Shown here one piece after another: positions 28,786-36,949 of a stretch of DNA of 64,000 nucleotides. Under the pieces are notes generated by a model. It was not told the origin of the DNA. It did not search any database and was given only the letters and a program-made list of their open reading frames with translations. The stretch comes from Bryobacteraceae bacterium. GTDB lineage: Bacteria; Acidobacteriota; Terriglobia; Bryobacterales; Bryobacteraceae. Numbering within the stretch: position 1 is the stretch's first letter; every line of letters begins with the position of its first letter. The stretch spans positions 1 to 64,000 of the forward strand of contig JAHCHE010000020.1 of the NCBI GenBank assembly GCA_026129905.1. The letters are read 5' to 3'. A program made the translations under genes and the position numbers.

Positions 28786-29889
28786 CTACTGGAGCCAGTT
28801 CCTGACCTTCTGCTTGAGGTTCGGCAGGATGCCGCCGTCGTGCGCGTGAGGACCGGTCTGGACGACGAGCTTCGGCGAATCCGGATCCGGCTGCGGCTCC
28901 CACAACGCCTTCTCCAGCATCCGCACCCGGTAGCCGGAGAGTTCGTACGTCCGCCGGTATAGCTGCCCGTCGTCTTTATCCCGGATCAGGAGACTGAACT
29001 TCGGCGCGCGCGGTCCCGTCGTCTCGCCGGCCGGTTCCACTTCTACCGGGTAGTAACCCACGACATTGCGCTCGATATACGCCGTCTCGTAGCGGTGCCG
29101 CCGCAGGTTCCACACAAAAATCCGAAAACTGTCGAATTCATAGGGCTTCAGCCCGCCCGACAGCGTCGTCCATAGCCAGTGGTGCTTCACCTGCCCGTCG
29201 TCGGCAACGGCGGCCAGCGGGAAATACGCGACAATCCGGTGGCCTTCCGCGTATTGCGCCACTTCGTCGGGGATCGCCATCGTCAGCAGCCGCGTCAGCG
29301 CCCACCCCGCCCGGCCGTCCGGCAGCCGGATCAGGGTCCAGTCGTCCGCGCCCGCTGCCGGAAGCGGAGCGTCCGGCGCCGTCAGGTACAGCGGCTTGGG
29401 GAAAACGTCTTCGTCGTCCGCCGGGGGTTCGTAGCGCGACCGGGCTTCCAACCGGTGCGCCAGCACGTCCACCTCCATGCCTTCCCGAAGCTGAAAGAAA
29501 CTCGGCGCGGTGCGGTTGGGCGCGGTGTGAACGTTCAGGTGATCGTAAACGGTCGCTTTTCCTTGCGACGGAAGTTGCCTCGCATGAATGGCGAGCCGCC
29601 GCATGCGCCCCATCTGCTCGGAGTCGAACAGCAGGTACCCGTCGGCCCAGCCCTCCTCGCCGCCCCGCGCGCGCACCTTGACAAACCGCCGCCGCCGGTC
29701 GACGATCTCCACCCGGTCCCCGTGGTTGAGCGTCGTAACCACAGGCGCGCGCGGAGACAACTCCGCCAGCAAGTGGAGCGTAAACGCTCCGACAAAAGCC
29801 TCCCGGCTGCCGCGGGGCGAGTTCAGATCGTCACCACAGCCCAGCAGGGTGGCCAGCGAGAGCGCCGTTAACAACAACCTCCGGTTCAC
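28786..29889 (-). CDS. Lipoprotein with SH3-like domains
   Basis: This 367-aa protein starts with a lipoprotein signal (LLLTALSLATLLGC, lipid Cys near residue 17). It has at least two bacterial SH3-like stretches: LNHGDRVEIVDRRRRFVKVRA with EEGWADGYLL near residue 65, and a second around GMEVDVLAHRLE with WTLIRLPDGRAGWALTRLL. The C-terminal 150 residues are beta-rich with no family I recognise. It is probably an envelope-anchored cell-wall-binding protein. The start is GTG with GAAGG upstream; ATG codons further upstream would put non-signal residues first. Confidence 0.65.
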   Translation of the reverse strand: MNRRLLLTALSLATLLGCGDDLNSPRGSREAFVGAFTLHLLAELSPRAPVVTTLNHGDRVEIVDRRRRFVKVRARGGEEGWADGYLLFDSEQMGRMRRLAIHARQLPSQGKATVYDHLNVHTAPNRTAPSFFQLREGMEVDVLAHRLEARSRYEPPADDEDVFPKPLYLTAPDAPLPAAGADDWTLIRLPDGRAGWALTRLLTMAIPDEVAQYAEGHRIVAYFPLAAVADDGQVKHHWLWTTLSGGLKPYEFDSFRIFVWNLRRHRYETAYIERNVVGYYPVEVEPAGETTGPRAPKFSLLIRDKDDGQLYRRTYELSGYRVRMLEKALWEPQPDPDSPKLVVQTGPHAHDGGILPNLKQKVRNWLQ

Positions 29890-29948
29890 TTGGCGGCCTT
29901 CCCAACAGTCTACCAATCAATCAGGATGATGAAAATATGTTTTTTGCG

Positions 29949-29977
29949 CCGGCGCCGGGCTGTGCTTCCCGCGCCGG
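29949..29977 (-). terminator. GC-rich hairpin directly after manA
   Basis: CCGGCGC(C)GGG at 29949-29959 pairs with CCCGCGCCGG at 29968-29977. This gives a 10-bp stem with one bulge and an 8-nt loop, starting at the base after the manA stop. In the manA direction it is followed by CGC and A's rather than an immediate U-tract; an ATATTTTC comes about 10 nt later. It may act as a weak terminator or RNA 3'-end stabiliser. Confidence 0.4.
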
Positions 29978-30754
29978 TCACGCTGGGTTGAACGTCCGCA
30001 GAATCTTCATCCCGCCATCCGGCCGGATCGCGAACCTCTCGCCGTCGGCCGGAACCCGCCACAGTTCGCCCGCACTGAATGGCTCTCCCGCGATCGTCCC
30101 CGCGCCTTCCACCGCGATGAGCAGGTGATAGCGGTCCGCCGCCGGTCGGTACTCCAGTGGTTCCGACGGCGTGATCGCGTCGGCCACGAAGTAATCGCAC
30201 GTGATCAACCGCTGTCCTCCCCCCGCCAGCGGCGCCGGCTCGGTTTTCCCGGGGTGCCGCTCGCACCGCAATACCTCGAGCGCCTCCTCCACGTGCAGCT
30301 CCCTCGGCCTCCCGTAGTCGTACAGCCGGTACGTCACCGGATAGTTCTGCTGGATCTCGCAAATCCCCATCCCCGCGCCGAGCGCGTGTACCGTTCCCGC
30401 CGGGTTCAGGAAGCTGTCGCCCGCCGACACCGGATACCACTCCAGCAACTCCTCGATCTCGCCCGACAGCGCCGCCCGCCGCGCCTCCTCTTTGGTGACG
30501 GGACGGCGGAACCCGAGCGCGATCGCCGCGCCCGGCTCGGCCCGCAGCACATGCCACATCTCGGTCTTTCCCGGCGGATGCACCTGCACCGACAGCTTTT
30601 CGGTGGTGTAGATGAACTTGACCAGGATGTCTTCCGCCGGGAACCAGACCTCTCCGATGCGGCGTCCGCTATCGGGAAACCACGGCGCCAGGCTGGCGCT
30701 GCCCCACACCTTCTCGACGAAGAAGGGCTCCAGCCGGACCGGCAGGCCGCTCAT
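29978..30754 (-). CDS. manA: Mannose-6-phosphate isomerase, type I-like (cupin)
   Basis: This 258-aa cupin is of the short ManA class. VEKVWGSASLAPWFP opens it. LVKFIYTTEKLSVQVHPPGKTEMWHVL near residue 50 carries the QVHP metal motif. DSFLNPAGTVHALGAGMGICEIQQN near residue 125 carries the second set of ligands. It interconverts mannose-6-phosphate and fructose-6-phosphate with zinc. The ATG overlaps the TGA of the upstream aminotransferase gene (ATGA), so translation is coupled. The C-terminal part (GEPFSAGELWRVPADGE) is a second cupin barrel. Confidence 0.88.
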   Translation of the reverse strand: MSGLPVRLEPFFVEKVWGSASLAPWFPDSGRRIGEVWFPAEDILVKFIYTTEKLSVQVHPPGKTEMWHVLRAEPGAAIALGFRRPVTKEEARRAALSGEIEELLEWYPVSAGDSFLNPAGTVHALGAGMGICEIQQNYPVTYRLYDYGRPRELHVEEALEVLRCERHPGKTEPAPLAGGGQRLITCDYFVADAITPSEPLEYRPAADRYHLLIAVEGAGTIAGEPFSAGELWRVPADGERFAIRPDGGMKILRTFNPA

Positions 30755-31953
30755 TGCAGCAGCGAATCGACGTACTTGTGGATGCGGTCCAACCCGCGCT
30801 CCAACTCCTTCATCGACGTCGCGTAGGAGATGCGTATGTGCTTGTCGGTGCCGAACGCCTCGCCGGGCACCACCGCCACGTGCGCCTTCTGGAGCAGTTT
30901 CTCGGTGAAATCCATCGCCGAGTTGATGCCGTCGCGCCCGAACACGCCGCTCACGTTCGGATAGGCGTAGAAAGCCCCCTTCGGCTCGGCCATCTTCATG
31001 CCGGGGATCGTCTGGATGCGGTCGATCACGTAATCGCGCCGCCGGCGGTATTCCGCCAGCATCGAGCCGACATCGTCCTGCGGTCCGCGCAGCGCTTCGA
31101 TCGCCGCCTTCTGCGCGATCGACGTAGGGTTCGACGTGCTGTGGCTTTGCAGCTCCTCGCACGCCTTGATCACCGGCGCCGGCGCCAGCCCGAACCCGAT
31201 GCGCCAGCCGGTCATCGAATACGTCTTCGACAGCGACCCGACCACCAGCACGTTCTCTTTCGCCCCGGGCATGCCGGCGATCGAGAACGGCTGCCCCGAA
31301 TAAACGAACTTGTCGTAGCACTCGTCCGTCATCAGCCACACGCCGTGATCCGCCGTCAGTTCCAGGATCTTCTTGAACTCGTCGTCCTCCACCACGGCGC
31401 CGCTCGGATTCGACGGCGAGTTGATGATCACCATCTTCGTCTTGGGGTTGAGATGGCGTTCGATCATGGCGGCCGTTACCGTGAACCCCTTGTCCTCGTC
31501 GGTGTCCACGAACACGCACCGGGCGCCGGTGTAGTTCACCACATCCTTGTACGTCACCCAATACGGAATGGGGATCACTACCTCGTCGCCCGGATTCAGC
31601 AGGGCCTGCGTGAAGTTGAAGATCGTGTGTTTCCCGCCGACGTTCACCATGCACTCGGACGCCTTGTAGGCCGTGCCGTAGTCCCGCGCGTGGTTGTCGC
31701 AAATCGCGCTCTTCAGTTCCGGAACGCCGCCGGTTTGGGTGTACTTGGTGAAATTATCTTCAATCGCCTTGATGCCGGCCCGCTTGATGTGCTCTGGCGT
31801 GGGAAAATCGGGTTCGCCCGCGCCGAAACCCACCACGTCGATGCCCTCGCGTTTCAGGCGGGCTGCTTCGGCCGAAACCTTCATCGTGGCCGACATGCTG
31901 ATCAAGGATACGCGGTCCGCCAGCGCCGGCGCCGCTTTCGTTCTTGGCTGCAT
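30751..31953 (-). CDS. aspC: Aspartate aminotransferase (class I PLP)
   Basis: This 400-aa fold-type I aminotransferase is of the AspC/AAT-Ib kind. VVGFGAGEPDFPTPEHIK is near residue 40. The PLP lysine lies in VVGSLSKTYSMTGWRIGFGLA near residue 235. SPSNPSGAV and a terminal IRISYATSMKELERGLDRI are present. It interconverts aspartate and 2-oxoglutarate with oxaloacetate and glutamate. I use the ATG at 31953 because GAGGTGA lies 7 nt upstream; the GTG two codons earlier is too close to that site. It lies directly after coaD and overlaps manA. Confidence 0.9.
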   Translation of the reverse strand: MQPRTKAAPALADRVSLISMSATMKVSAEAARLKREGIDVVGFGAGEPDFPTPEHIKRAGIKAIEDNFTKYTQTGGVPELKSAICDNHARDYGTAYKASECMVNVGGKHTIFNFTQALLNPGDEVVIPIPYWVTYKDVVNYTGARCVFVDTDEDKGFTVTAAMIERHLNPKTKMVIINSPSNPSGAVVEDDEFKKILELTADHGVWLMTDECYDKFVYSGQPFSIAGMPGAKENVLVVGSLSKTYSMTGWRIGFGLAPAPVIKACEELQSHSTSNPTSIAQKAAIEALRGPQDDVGSMLAEYRRRRDYVIDRIQTIPGMKMAEPKGAFYAYPNVSGVFGRDGINSAMDFTEKLLQKAHVAVVPGEAFGTDKHIRISYATSMKELERGLDRIHKYVDSLLQ

Positions 31954-31959
31954 AATCAC

Positions 31960-32457
31960 TCACCTCGCAAATCGTTTGACTAGCTTCGCCTCTATTTCGG
32001 GAGGCACCAATCCGGAGATGCTGCCGCCGAGCGCCGCCACTTCCTTCACCAGCTTCGAGCTGATGAACGAATACGCCTCGCTCGCCATCAGAAACACCGT
32101 CTCGATCTCCGGCCGCAGCCGCCGGTTCATCAGGGCCATCTGTAATTCGTATTCGTAGTCCGATATGGCCCGGATGCCGCGGACGATCACCATCGCCTTC
32201 CGGCGAGCGGCGTAGTCCACCAGCAGCCCGTCGAACGAATCAACCTCGACGTGAGCATGATCGCGCAGCACCTCGCGCATCATCTCCGTCCGCTCTTCGA
32301 CGGTGAACAACGGCTGCTTGTTCTCATTCCGCAGGATGGCGACCACCAGCTTGTCAAAAAGATGAGTGCACCGCTCGATCAGGTCCAGGTGGCCATTGGT
32401 GAACGGGTCGAACGATCCCGGGTAGATTGCGATAACGCTGCCTGAGTGGGGGATCAC
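31960..32457 (-). CDS. coaD: Phosphopantetheine adenylyltransferase
   Basis: This 165-aa enzyme makes dephospho-CoA from 4'-phosphopantetheine and ATP. The nucleotidyltransferase HxGH motif is in [21 protein letters not shown]. The substrate region [24 protein letters not shown] near residue 90 and the [21 protein letters not shown] motif near 130 are characteristic. The start is GTG with GGAG six bases upstream. It is the first gene of a coaD-aspC-manA unit. Upstream lies the decayed transposase, so the original promoter may have been altered by the insertion. Confidence 0.94.
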   Translation of the reverse strand: MIPHSGSVIAIYPGSFDPFTNGHLDLIERCTHLFDKLVVAILRNENKQPLFTVEERTEMMREVLRDHAHVEVDSFDGLLVDYAARRKAMVIVRGIRAISDYEYELQMALMNRRLRPEIETVFLMASEAYSFISSKLVKEVAALGGSISGLVPPEIEAKLVKRFAR

Positions 32458-32629
32458 CGCGCTCCTTCACCATTCCCGCGGAAGTAAGCCTTGATTTTAG
32501 CAGCTTGTCCGGCGCGTAGCCGTCCGCTTCTGCGAGTCAGGTTTCTCTCCAGCCCGCTCGAGCCTTCAGCCCCTCGCGCCTCCTCAAGGCCGAGTATCTG
32601 CCTGAAGTAATGGGAGATCGAGCGATCAA

Positions 32630-33427
32630 AATGTGCGCGCGCACCTGATCCGCGCTGCGATGGGGGATGGGGCGAATGCGCAGGTCGATCCCCTTCAGAC
32701 AGCGGAACGCCCGCTCGACTCGCGCCAGACCCCTGTAGCGCAGACAGCCGGTTTCGACCAACTCGCGGATGGCGGGCCCGCGCAAGGCCGAAATCCAGCC
32801 CAGCCCGGGATGCTCCCGCAGCTTGCCAATCTGCGTCTCGGTCAGCAGGCCGCGGTCGCCCACCAGCACCACCCTGGACAGCCCGAAGCGTTGGCGCAGC
32901 TTCTCGACCTGGTCGGGCACGGTGGTCGGATCGCCCGTGTTGCCTGGATACGCCTCGATCGCCACCGGGCAGCCCTCGCCGTCGGTGAGCAGGCCATAGA
33001 CGATGATCGGCCGTCCTTTCTGCCCGTCCCGGTCGTGGCCGAAGCGGGCCAGCGGACAGGTGCGGCCCTCGTAATAACTGCTGCCGACGTCGTAGAGCAC
33101 GATGGCGCCATCCCGCAGGCGCCGCTGGGCCAACTTGGCTTCGATGCGGGCTTGCCGCGCCAACAGCCACGTCATGGCCCGGTAGAGGTCGCCTTCGTTG
33201 CACTCGGCCACGCCCAGTTCCTCGGCCAAGGTGGTGGTGTGCCAGGCGCGCGTCGTGGCAAGTTTCGAGCAGGGGTAGAGGAGCCGTTCGGCGATCATGG
33301 CCAACGCCAGGTCGCGTTCCTGGCAACGCTGGGAGGCCATCAGGGAGTCCAGGCCGAGTCTGCGGATGGAACCCAGGATCGCCTGCACATGGCCGTGGGG
33401 CACGCTGCGCTGGACATGAGCACGTGC
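32630..33427 (-). pseudogene. IS1634-type transposase remnant with internal deletion
   Basis: The frame reads VPHGHVQAILGSIRRLGLDS, ERLLYPCSKLATTRAWHTTT, VLYDVGSSYYEG (first catalytic Asp) and VVLVGDRGLLTETQIGKL (second Asp). It then jumps from RELVETG straight to YRGLARVERAFRCLKGIDL (the Glu region). The roughly 130 residues normally between these two segments in IS1634-family DDE transposases are missing (junction near 32737). The N-terminal 70 or so residues and everything after VRAHI are also absent. In-frame sequence upstream belongs to the neighbouring methyltransferase gene. I saw no terminal inverted repeats, so the element is a fossil. Confidence 0.75.
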
Positions 33428-33443
33428 GGGGAGAGAATAGCGG

Positions 33444-34811
33444 CTACGCCGGCGCGATGTCCGGCGGTTCGTCTGTCCTGTCGTTTTGCAGCGCCAGGGC
33501 GCGCACTTCAGAGGCGAGCGTCTCCTGCTCCCGCCGCACTCGTTCGAGATCCGCCCGAAGGGCTGCATTGTCCCGCGCCAGCGCCTCGACACGCTCCCGA
33601 AGCGACGCTTCCGGCGCAGAGGGCTCCGCTGGCGAGCCCTCCAGAACGGGAATCAGCCTCGATAGCTCCTTCTCGACGTTGATCCAGAGGTCGACCAGCA
33701 GGGCGTCGCCCGGCGCGGCATTCGCCAATGGCGGTAAGGTCATCTGGGCGTCGAAACCGTGGCTGAAGCAGTGGAGCGTCTCCCCACGGTCGAGAATCGC
33801 AAGGTCGCGGCTCGGCTGAAGCCCATCGAACCCGGAGGCGGAATCGCAACGCCATAGCACGGCGCCGTCGGAGGCCCGGCGAATCTGAATCTCGGCGAGA
33901 TCGACAACGGCGGGAGTCTCGCACGGATCCAGGCGGACCGGCCCATGGCCGCTGCCGCCGGGGAGCCCCAGCGTGAGGCGGCGCCAGCGTCCGGTCTCGA
34001 TCGGCGTCGAGACGCTTGTCCTCTCTTCGTAGCCGGCCGGACCGCAGCCATAGACCTTGACGCACACGGCGTCGCTGGTGTGAAACCGCTGTTCCTGGAG
34101 CCGCGCCCGGTACTCGAGCACATCCGCCAGCAGGGCGTAGTAGCGGCGCAACTGTTCGGCCTCGCGGTAAGAATCGAACAAGAGCCGCAACAGTGGTTCC
34201 TCGGGCAGCGGCGCCTCGCCGATACGGATGACGCCGAGCCCGAGGCTGTGATGGAACTCGAAGCTCGGGAACCGCGGCGCGATCTCCTCCCACAGCTTCC
34301 ACACGTCGAATTCGGGCGAGCGGACGACGATGTCGTGCAGTAGGACGACGCCGCCGGCCTTCACCTTGGGCAGCCAGGCGTGGAAGTCGTGGGCCACAGC
34401 CTCGTAGGTGTGGAGGCCGTCGATGTGGAGCAGATCGATGGTTCCGTCGGCGAACCGGGGCAGCGCTTCGTCAAACGTACAGCGGAGCAACTGGGAAAAC
34501 GGAGCGTAATAGAGCCGGTTGTGCGACTCCACGTCCTGGAACACGTTCTCGCCGTAGAAGCCCGCCTGCCACTCGCCGGTCCAGGTGTCCACGGCATAGC
34601 ACACGGCCGGGACGGCGTTCTCATCCACGGACTGGCAAAAGCCGAAGTACGACTCGCCATAATGGACGCCCAGTTCCACGATGACCGCGGGCCGCAGGGC
34701 GGCCACGAGGCCGTAGGCGAACGGAAGGTGTCCGGACCAGTTGCCAATGCCCCCCGGCCGATAGCGGCGCGGCGCAAAGCGGGCAGCGGCGAGATCGGGA
34801 ATCAGCCTCAA
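33444..34811 (-). CDS. Class I SAM-dependent methyltransferase with C-terminal coiled coil
   Basis: This 455-aa protein has an N-terminal methyltransferase domain (Methyltransf_24-like). AVIVELGVHYGESYFGFCQ near residue 42 is the SAM motif, and IDLLHIDGLHTYEAVAHDFHAW near 125 and GGVVLLHDI near 153 follow. A middle beta-sandwich-like region covers about residues 240-390. The last 50 residues form a coiled coil (LRERVEALARDNAALRADLERV). Such proteins are common in surface-glycan clusters. The start is TTG, overlapping the TGA of the preceding lipoprotein gene. The decayed transposase begins just after its stop, so the 3' end may have been trimmed. Confidence 0.72.
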   Translation of the reverse strand: MRLIPDLAAARFAPRRYRPGGIGNWSGHLPFAYGLVAALRPAVIVELGVHYGESYFGFCQSVDENAVPAVCYAVDTWTGEWQAGFYGENVFQDVESHNRLYYAPFSQLLRCTFDEALPRFADGTIDLLHIDGLHTYEAVAHDFHAWLPKVKAGGVVLLHDIVVRSPEFDVWKLWEEIAPRFPSFEFHHSLGLGVIRIGEAPLPEEPLLRLLFDSYREAEQLRRYYALLADVLEYRARLQEQRFHTSDAVCVKVYGCGPAGYEERTSVSTPIETGRWRRLTLGLPGGSGHGPVRLDPCETPAVVDLAEIQIRRASDGAVLWRCDSASGFDGLQPSRDLAILDRGETLHCFSHGFDAQMTLPPLANAAPGDALLVDLWINVEKELSRLIPVLEGSPAEPSAPEASLRERVEALARDNAALRADLERVRREQETLASEVRALALQNDRTDEPPDIAPA

Positions 34812-35248
34812 GGCTCTGCCGTCACGATGCTGACGGAGCCGACGTCGCGAACCGCGCCGTTTTTCGCCCGCGCCTGTACCGTGACCTCGTGAGGGCCGGC
34901 CGGCGCGGCAGCGGCGTTCCAGGTGAACTCGAATCCGGCGATTTCGGCGTCGGGAAACGCGGAGTATGTTGCGATCAGGTCCGGCCGGTGAAGACCGATC
35001 CTGGCCGTGCCGGCGAAACTCCGGTCCACATAGACGGCAACATCGCGGATTCCGCTCTCGTCGAGGGCCCAGCCCCTGATCTTGTAGCTGCCGCGAATGG
35101 TTTCTCCAGGCTGAGGCGCGTCGAGCACGCCCACGGGTATCCGGCTAGCCGGCGCGTCCGCCTGCGCGGTGGCAGGCGGCTGCTCGCCGCCGCAGGACAG
35201 CAAGGCGGCAGCGCCCAGCAGCGTCGCGATGAAAGTGATGGTTCGCAT
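34808..35248 (-). CDS. Small lipoprotein with Ig-like domain
   Basis: This 146-aa protein has a lipoprotein signal (FIATLLGAAALLSC, lipid Cys at residue 19) and a short Ala-rich spacer. One beta-sandwich domain of about 100 residues follows: GETIRGSYKIRGWALDESGI, VAVYVDRSFAGTA and AGPHEVTVQARAKNGAVRDV. It resembles Ig-like or Big-type surface domains seen in membrane-bound Acidobacteria proteins. The start was chosen at MRTITF for the signal peptide. Its TGA overlaps the TTG of the methyltransferase gene, so the two are probably made together. Confidence 0.65.
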   Translation of the reverse strand: MRTITFIATLLGAAALLSCGGEQPPATAQADAPASRIPVGVLDAPQPGETIRGSYKIRGWALDESGIRDVAVYVDRSFAGTARIGLHRPDLIATYSAFPDAEIAGFEFTWNAAAAPAGPHEVTVQARAKNGAVRDVGSVSIVTAEP

Positions 35249-35368
35249 AATGGCGACTGGACTTGAACGGTTCGCTGATTTCACGAGACGGCATCGCCGC
35301 CTTGCAGGAGACGCTTGAACGAACCGGATGTTACCCAGGGCAATTCCCGAGGTTCGACGCCGGACGGC

Positions 35369-35950
35369 TTACGCGACGGGGGCCGGCGCTTCCGGCTGCT
35401 TCTTCTTGACCGCTTTGGACGGCGTAATGATGACGTGCGCGTTACGCCCTTCCAGCCTCGGTTCGCCTTCAACGCTGCCGTGCTCGGCCAGATCGCCGGC
35501 AAAGCGCACCAGCAGTTTCTTGCCGAGGTCGACGTGCGCAATTTCGCGCCCGCGGAACTGGACCACCGCTTTCACCCGATTGCCCTCTTTCAGGAAGCGG
35601 ATGGCGTGGTTCTTCTTGAAATCGTAGTCGTGCTCGTCGGTGTTGGGCCGGAACTTCAGCTCTTTCACCTGGATGACGTGTTGCTTCTTCCGGGCCTCGT
35701 TCTGCTTCTTCTTCTGCTCGTACTGGAACTGGCCGTAATCCATGGCCTTGGCCACGGGCGGCTGCGCCGTCGGAGCGATGAGAATCAGGTCCAGGCCCAG
35801 GTCTCGCGCCTTGCGAACCGCGACGTGCGTCGGCAGAATCTCGACGGCGCCGTCCGGGAAGACAGCCCGGACTTCACGGGCGCGGATTGCCTCGTTAACG
35901 TTCTCTCTGACTTTGCGTGATCTGAAATCGCCGGATCTCGGAGGATACAT
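35369..35950 (-). CDS. infC: Translation initiation factor IF-3
   Basis: This 193-aa IF-3 has an N-terminal domain with NEAIRAREVRAVFPDGAVEI and AKAMDYGQFQYEQKKKQNEARKKQ as the linker. The C-terminal domain has KELKFRPNTDEHDYDFKKNH, FLKEGNRVKAVVQFRGREI and a Lys/Pro/Ala tail. It binds the 30S subunit and checks start-codon pairing. No Shine-Dalgarno lies before the ATG. The frame stays open upstream for at least 16 codons, so the true start is not certain; infC often uses a rare start codon. The usual rpmI-rplT partners do not follow; the gene stands alone. Confidence 0.94.
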   Translation of the reverse strand: MYPPRSGDFRSRKVRENVNEAIRAREVRAVFPDGAVEILPTHVAVRKARDLGLDLILIAPTAQPPVAKAMDYGQFQYEQKKKQNEARKKQHVIQVKELKFRPNTDEHDYDFKKNHAIRFLKEGNRVKAVVQFRGREIAHVDLGKKLLVRFAGDLAEHGSVEGEPRLEGRNAHVIITPSKAVKKKQPEAPAPVA

Positions 35951-36038
35951 TAAGGAACTAACGAATCGGACTGGTTTTCGCGCCTCTGCGGCGCTGATTT
36001 CCCCTGTTGACGCCTAAAGGCGCGTGTCACTAGCCCCC

Positions 36039-36067
36039 AGTTTAGCCGGAACTTGCCGCCGTGTCCA
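36039..36067 (-). promoter_or_regulatory. Candidate promoter of infC
   Basis: On the minus strand TGGACA (36067-36062, 5/6 match) and TAAACT (36044-36039, 4/6) are 17 bp apart. RNA would begin near 36032 and give a leader of about 80 nt. The leader contains a perfect GCGCC-GCAGA-GGCGC hairpin and a CGCC-TTTA-GGCG hairpin. The rest of the 35951-36174 gap shows nothing else. Confidence 0.4.
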
Positions 36068-36174
36068 GAAATTCGTTGACCCGATCGGCCGCCGCGCGCC
36101 GGCATCATTGTCCTGATCGTAACAGATTGACGGTCATGACGTGAGGAACGGCGGCCGCGACGCGGTCCGCCGGC

Positions 36175-36945
36175 TCAGGGCACAATTGCGATGATGCGGG
36201 CCGGACCGCCGGTGCCGCCCTTGATCTTCATCGGCGCCACGATGAGCGTCGCCCCGGTGGCCGGCAGTTTCTCGAGGTTCGCGACGTTCTCCAACCCGTA
36301 GAGGTTGGCGGCGTACAACACCTGGTGAACGGGGAAGGTCTTCGAGGTTCCGGGATCGATGCTCGCGGTATCGATGCCGGCGCCGGCGATCTTGCGTTCC
36401 ACCAGCAGCTTCGCCGCGCCTTCGGATAATCCGGGAAAGTGGAGGTTCGCCACGTCGCCCGGCTTGTCCGAGCCGAGGTATTTCTTTTTATCGGGCCAGA
36501 ACCGCCCCCACCCGGTTCGCGCCAGCGCGATCGAACCCGCCGGAATGCGGCCATGGCGGTTTTCCCAGGCCGCGATATCGTCCGCCGTCAGCTCGTAGTC
36601 CGGGTTCGCCGCGCACTTGGCCGCGATGTCGATCACCACCGCCGGACGCACCAGTTCGGAAAGCGGGATCTGCTCCAGGGTCCTTGCGCCCCTGGCGAAA
36701 TGGACGGGACTGTCGATGTGCGTGCCGCCGTGCTCGCTGGCGCCGTAGGTGGCCGAGGCGTACCAGTAGCCTCCCGGGGTCATCTCGGCATGGGTCTGCT
36801 TCCACTGGAAGTGCATGTCGGTGGGCCAGTAGATGGTTTTCTCGTCGAATGCGTAGGTCAGATCCACGAGCGCCTTCTCGTCAATCCGGACTTGGGCGGG
36901 CGCCGACACAGCCGTCAGCAGAACCGCGCAAACCGTCAACTTCAT
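36175..36945 (-). CDS. Exported cyclase-family (kynurenine-formamidase-like) hydrolase
   Basis: This 256-aa protein has a signal peptide (LTVCAVLLTAVSAPAQ). The cyclase-family metal motif SEHGGTHIDSPVHF is near residue 72, followed by GSIALARTGWGRFWPDKKKYLG and the C-terminal GIDTASIDPG plus PVHQVLYAANLYGLENVANL. Family members are Mn/Zn amidohydrolases that hydrolyse formylkynurenine or related amides or cyclise polyketides. An exported version is less common, and the substrate is unknown. Its ATG is 4 bp after the stop of the aminotransferase gene, so the two are one operon. Confidence 0.8.
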   Translation of the reverse strand: MKLTVCAVLLTAVSAPAQVRIDEKALVDLTYAFDEKTIYWPTDMHFQWKQTHAEMTPGGYWYASATYGASEHGGTHIDSPVHFARGARTLEQIPLSELVRPAVVIDIAAKCAANPDYELTADDIAAWENRHGRIPAGSIALARTGWGRFWPDKKKYLGSDKPGDVANLHFPGLSEGAAKLLVERKIAGAGIDTASIDPGTSKTFPVHQVLYAANLYGLENVANLEKLPATGATLIVAPMKIKGGTGGPARIIAIVP

Positions 36946-36949
36946 CGCA

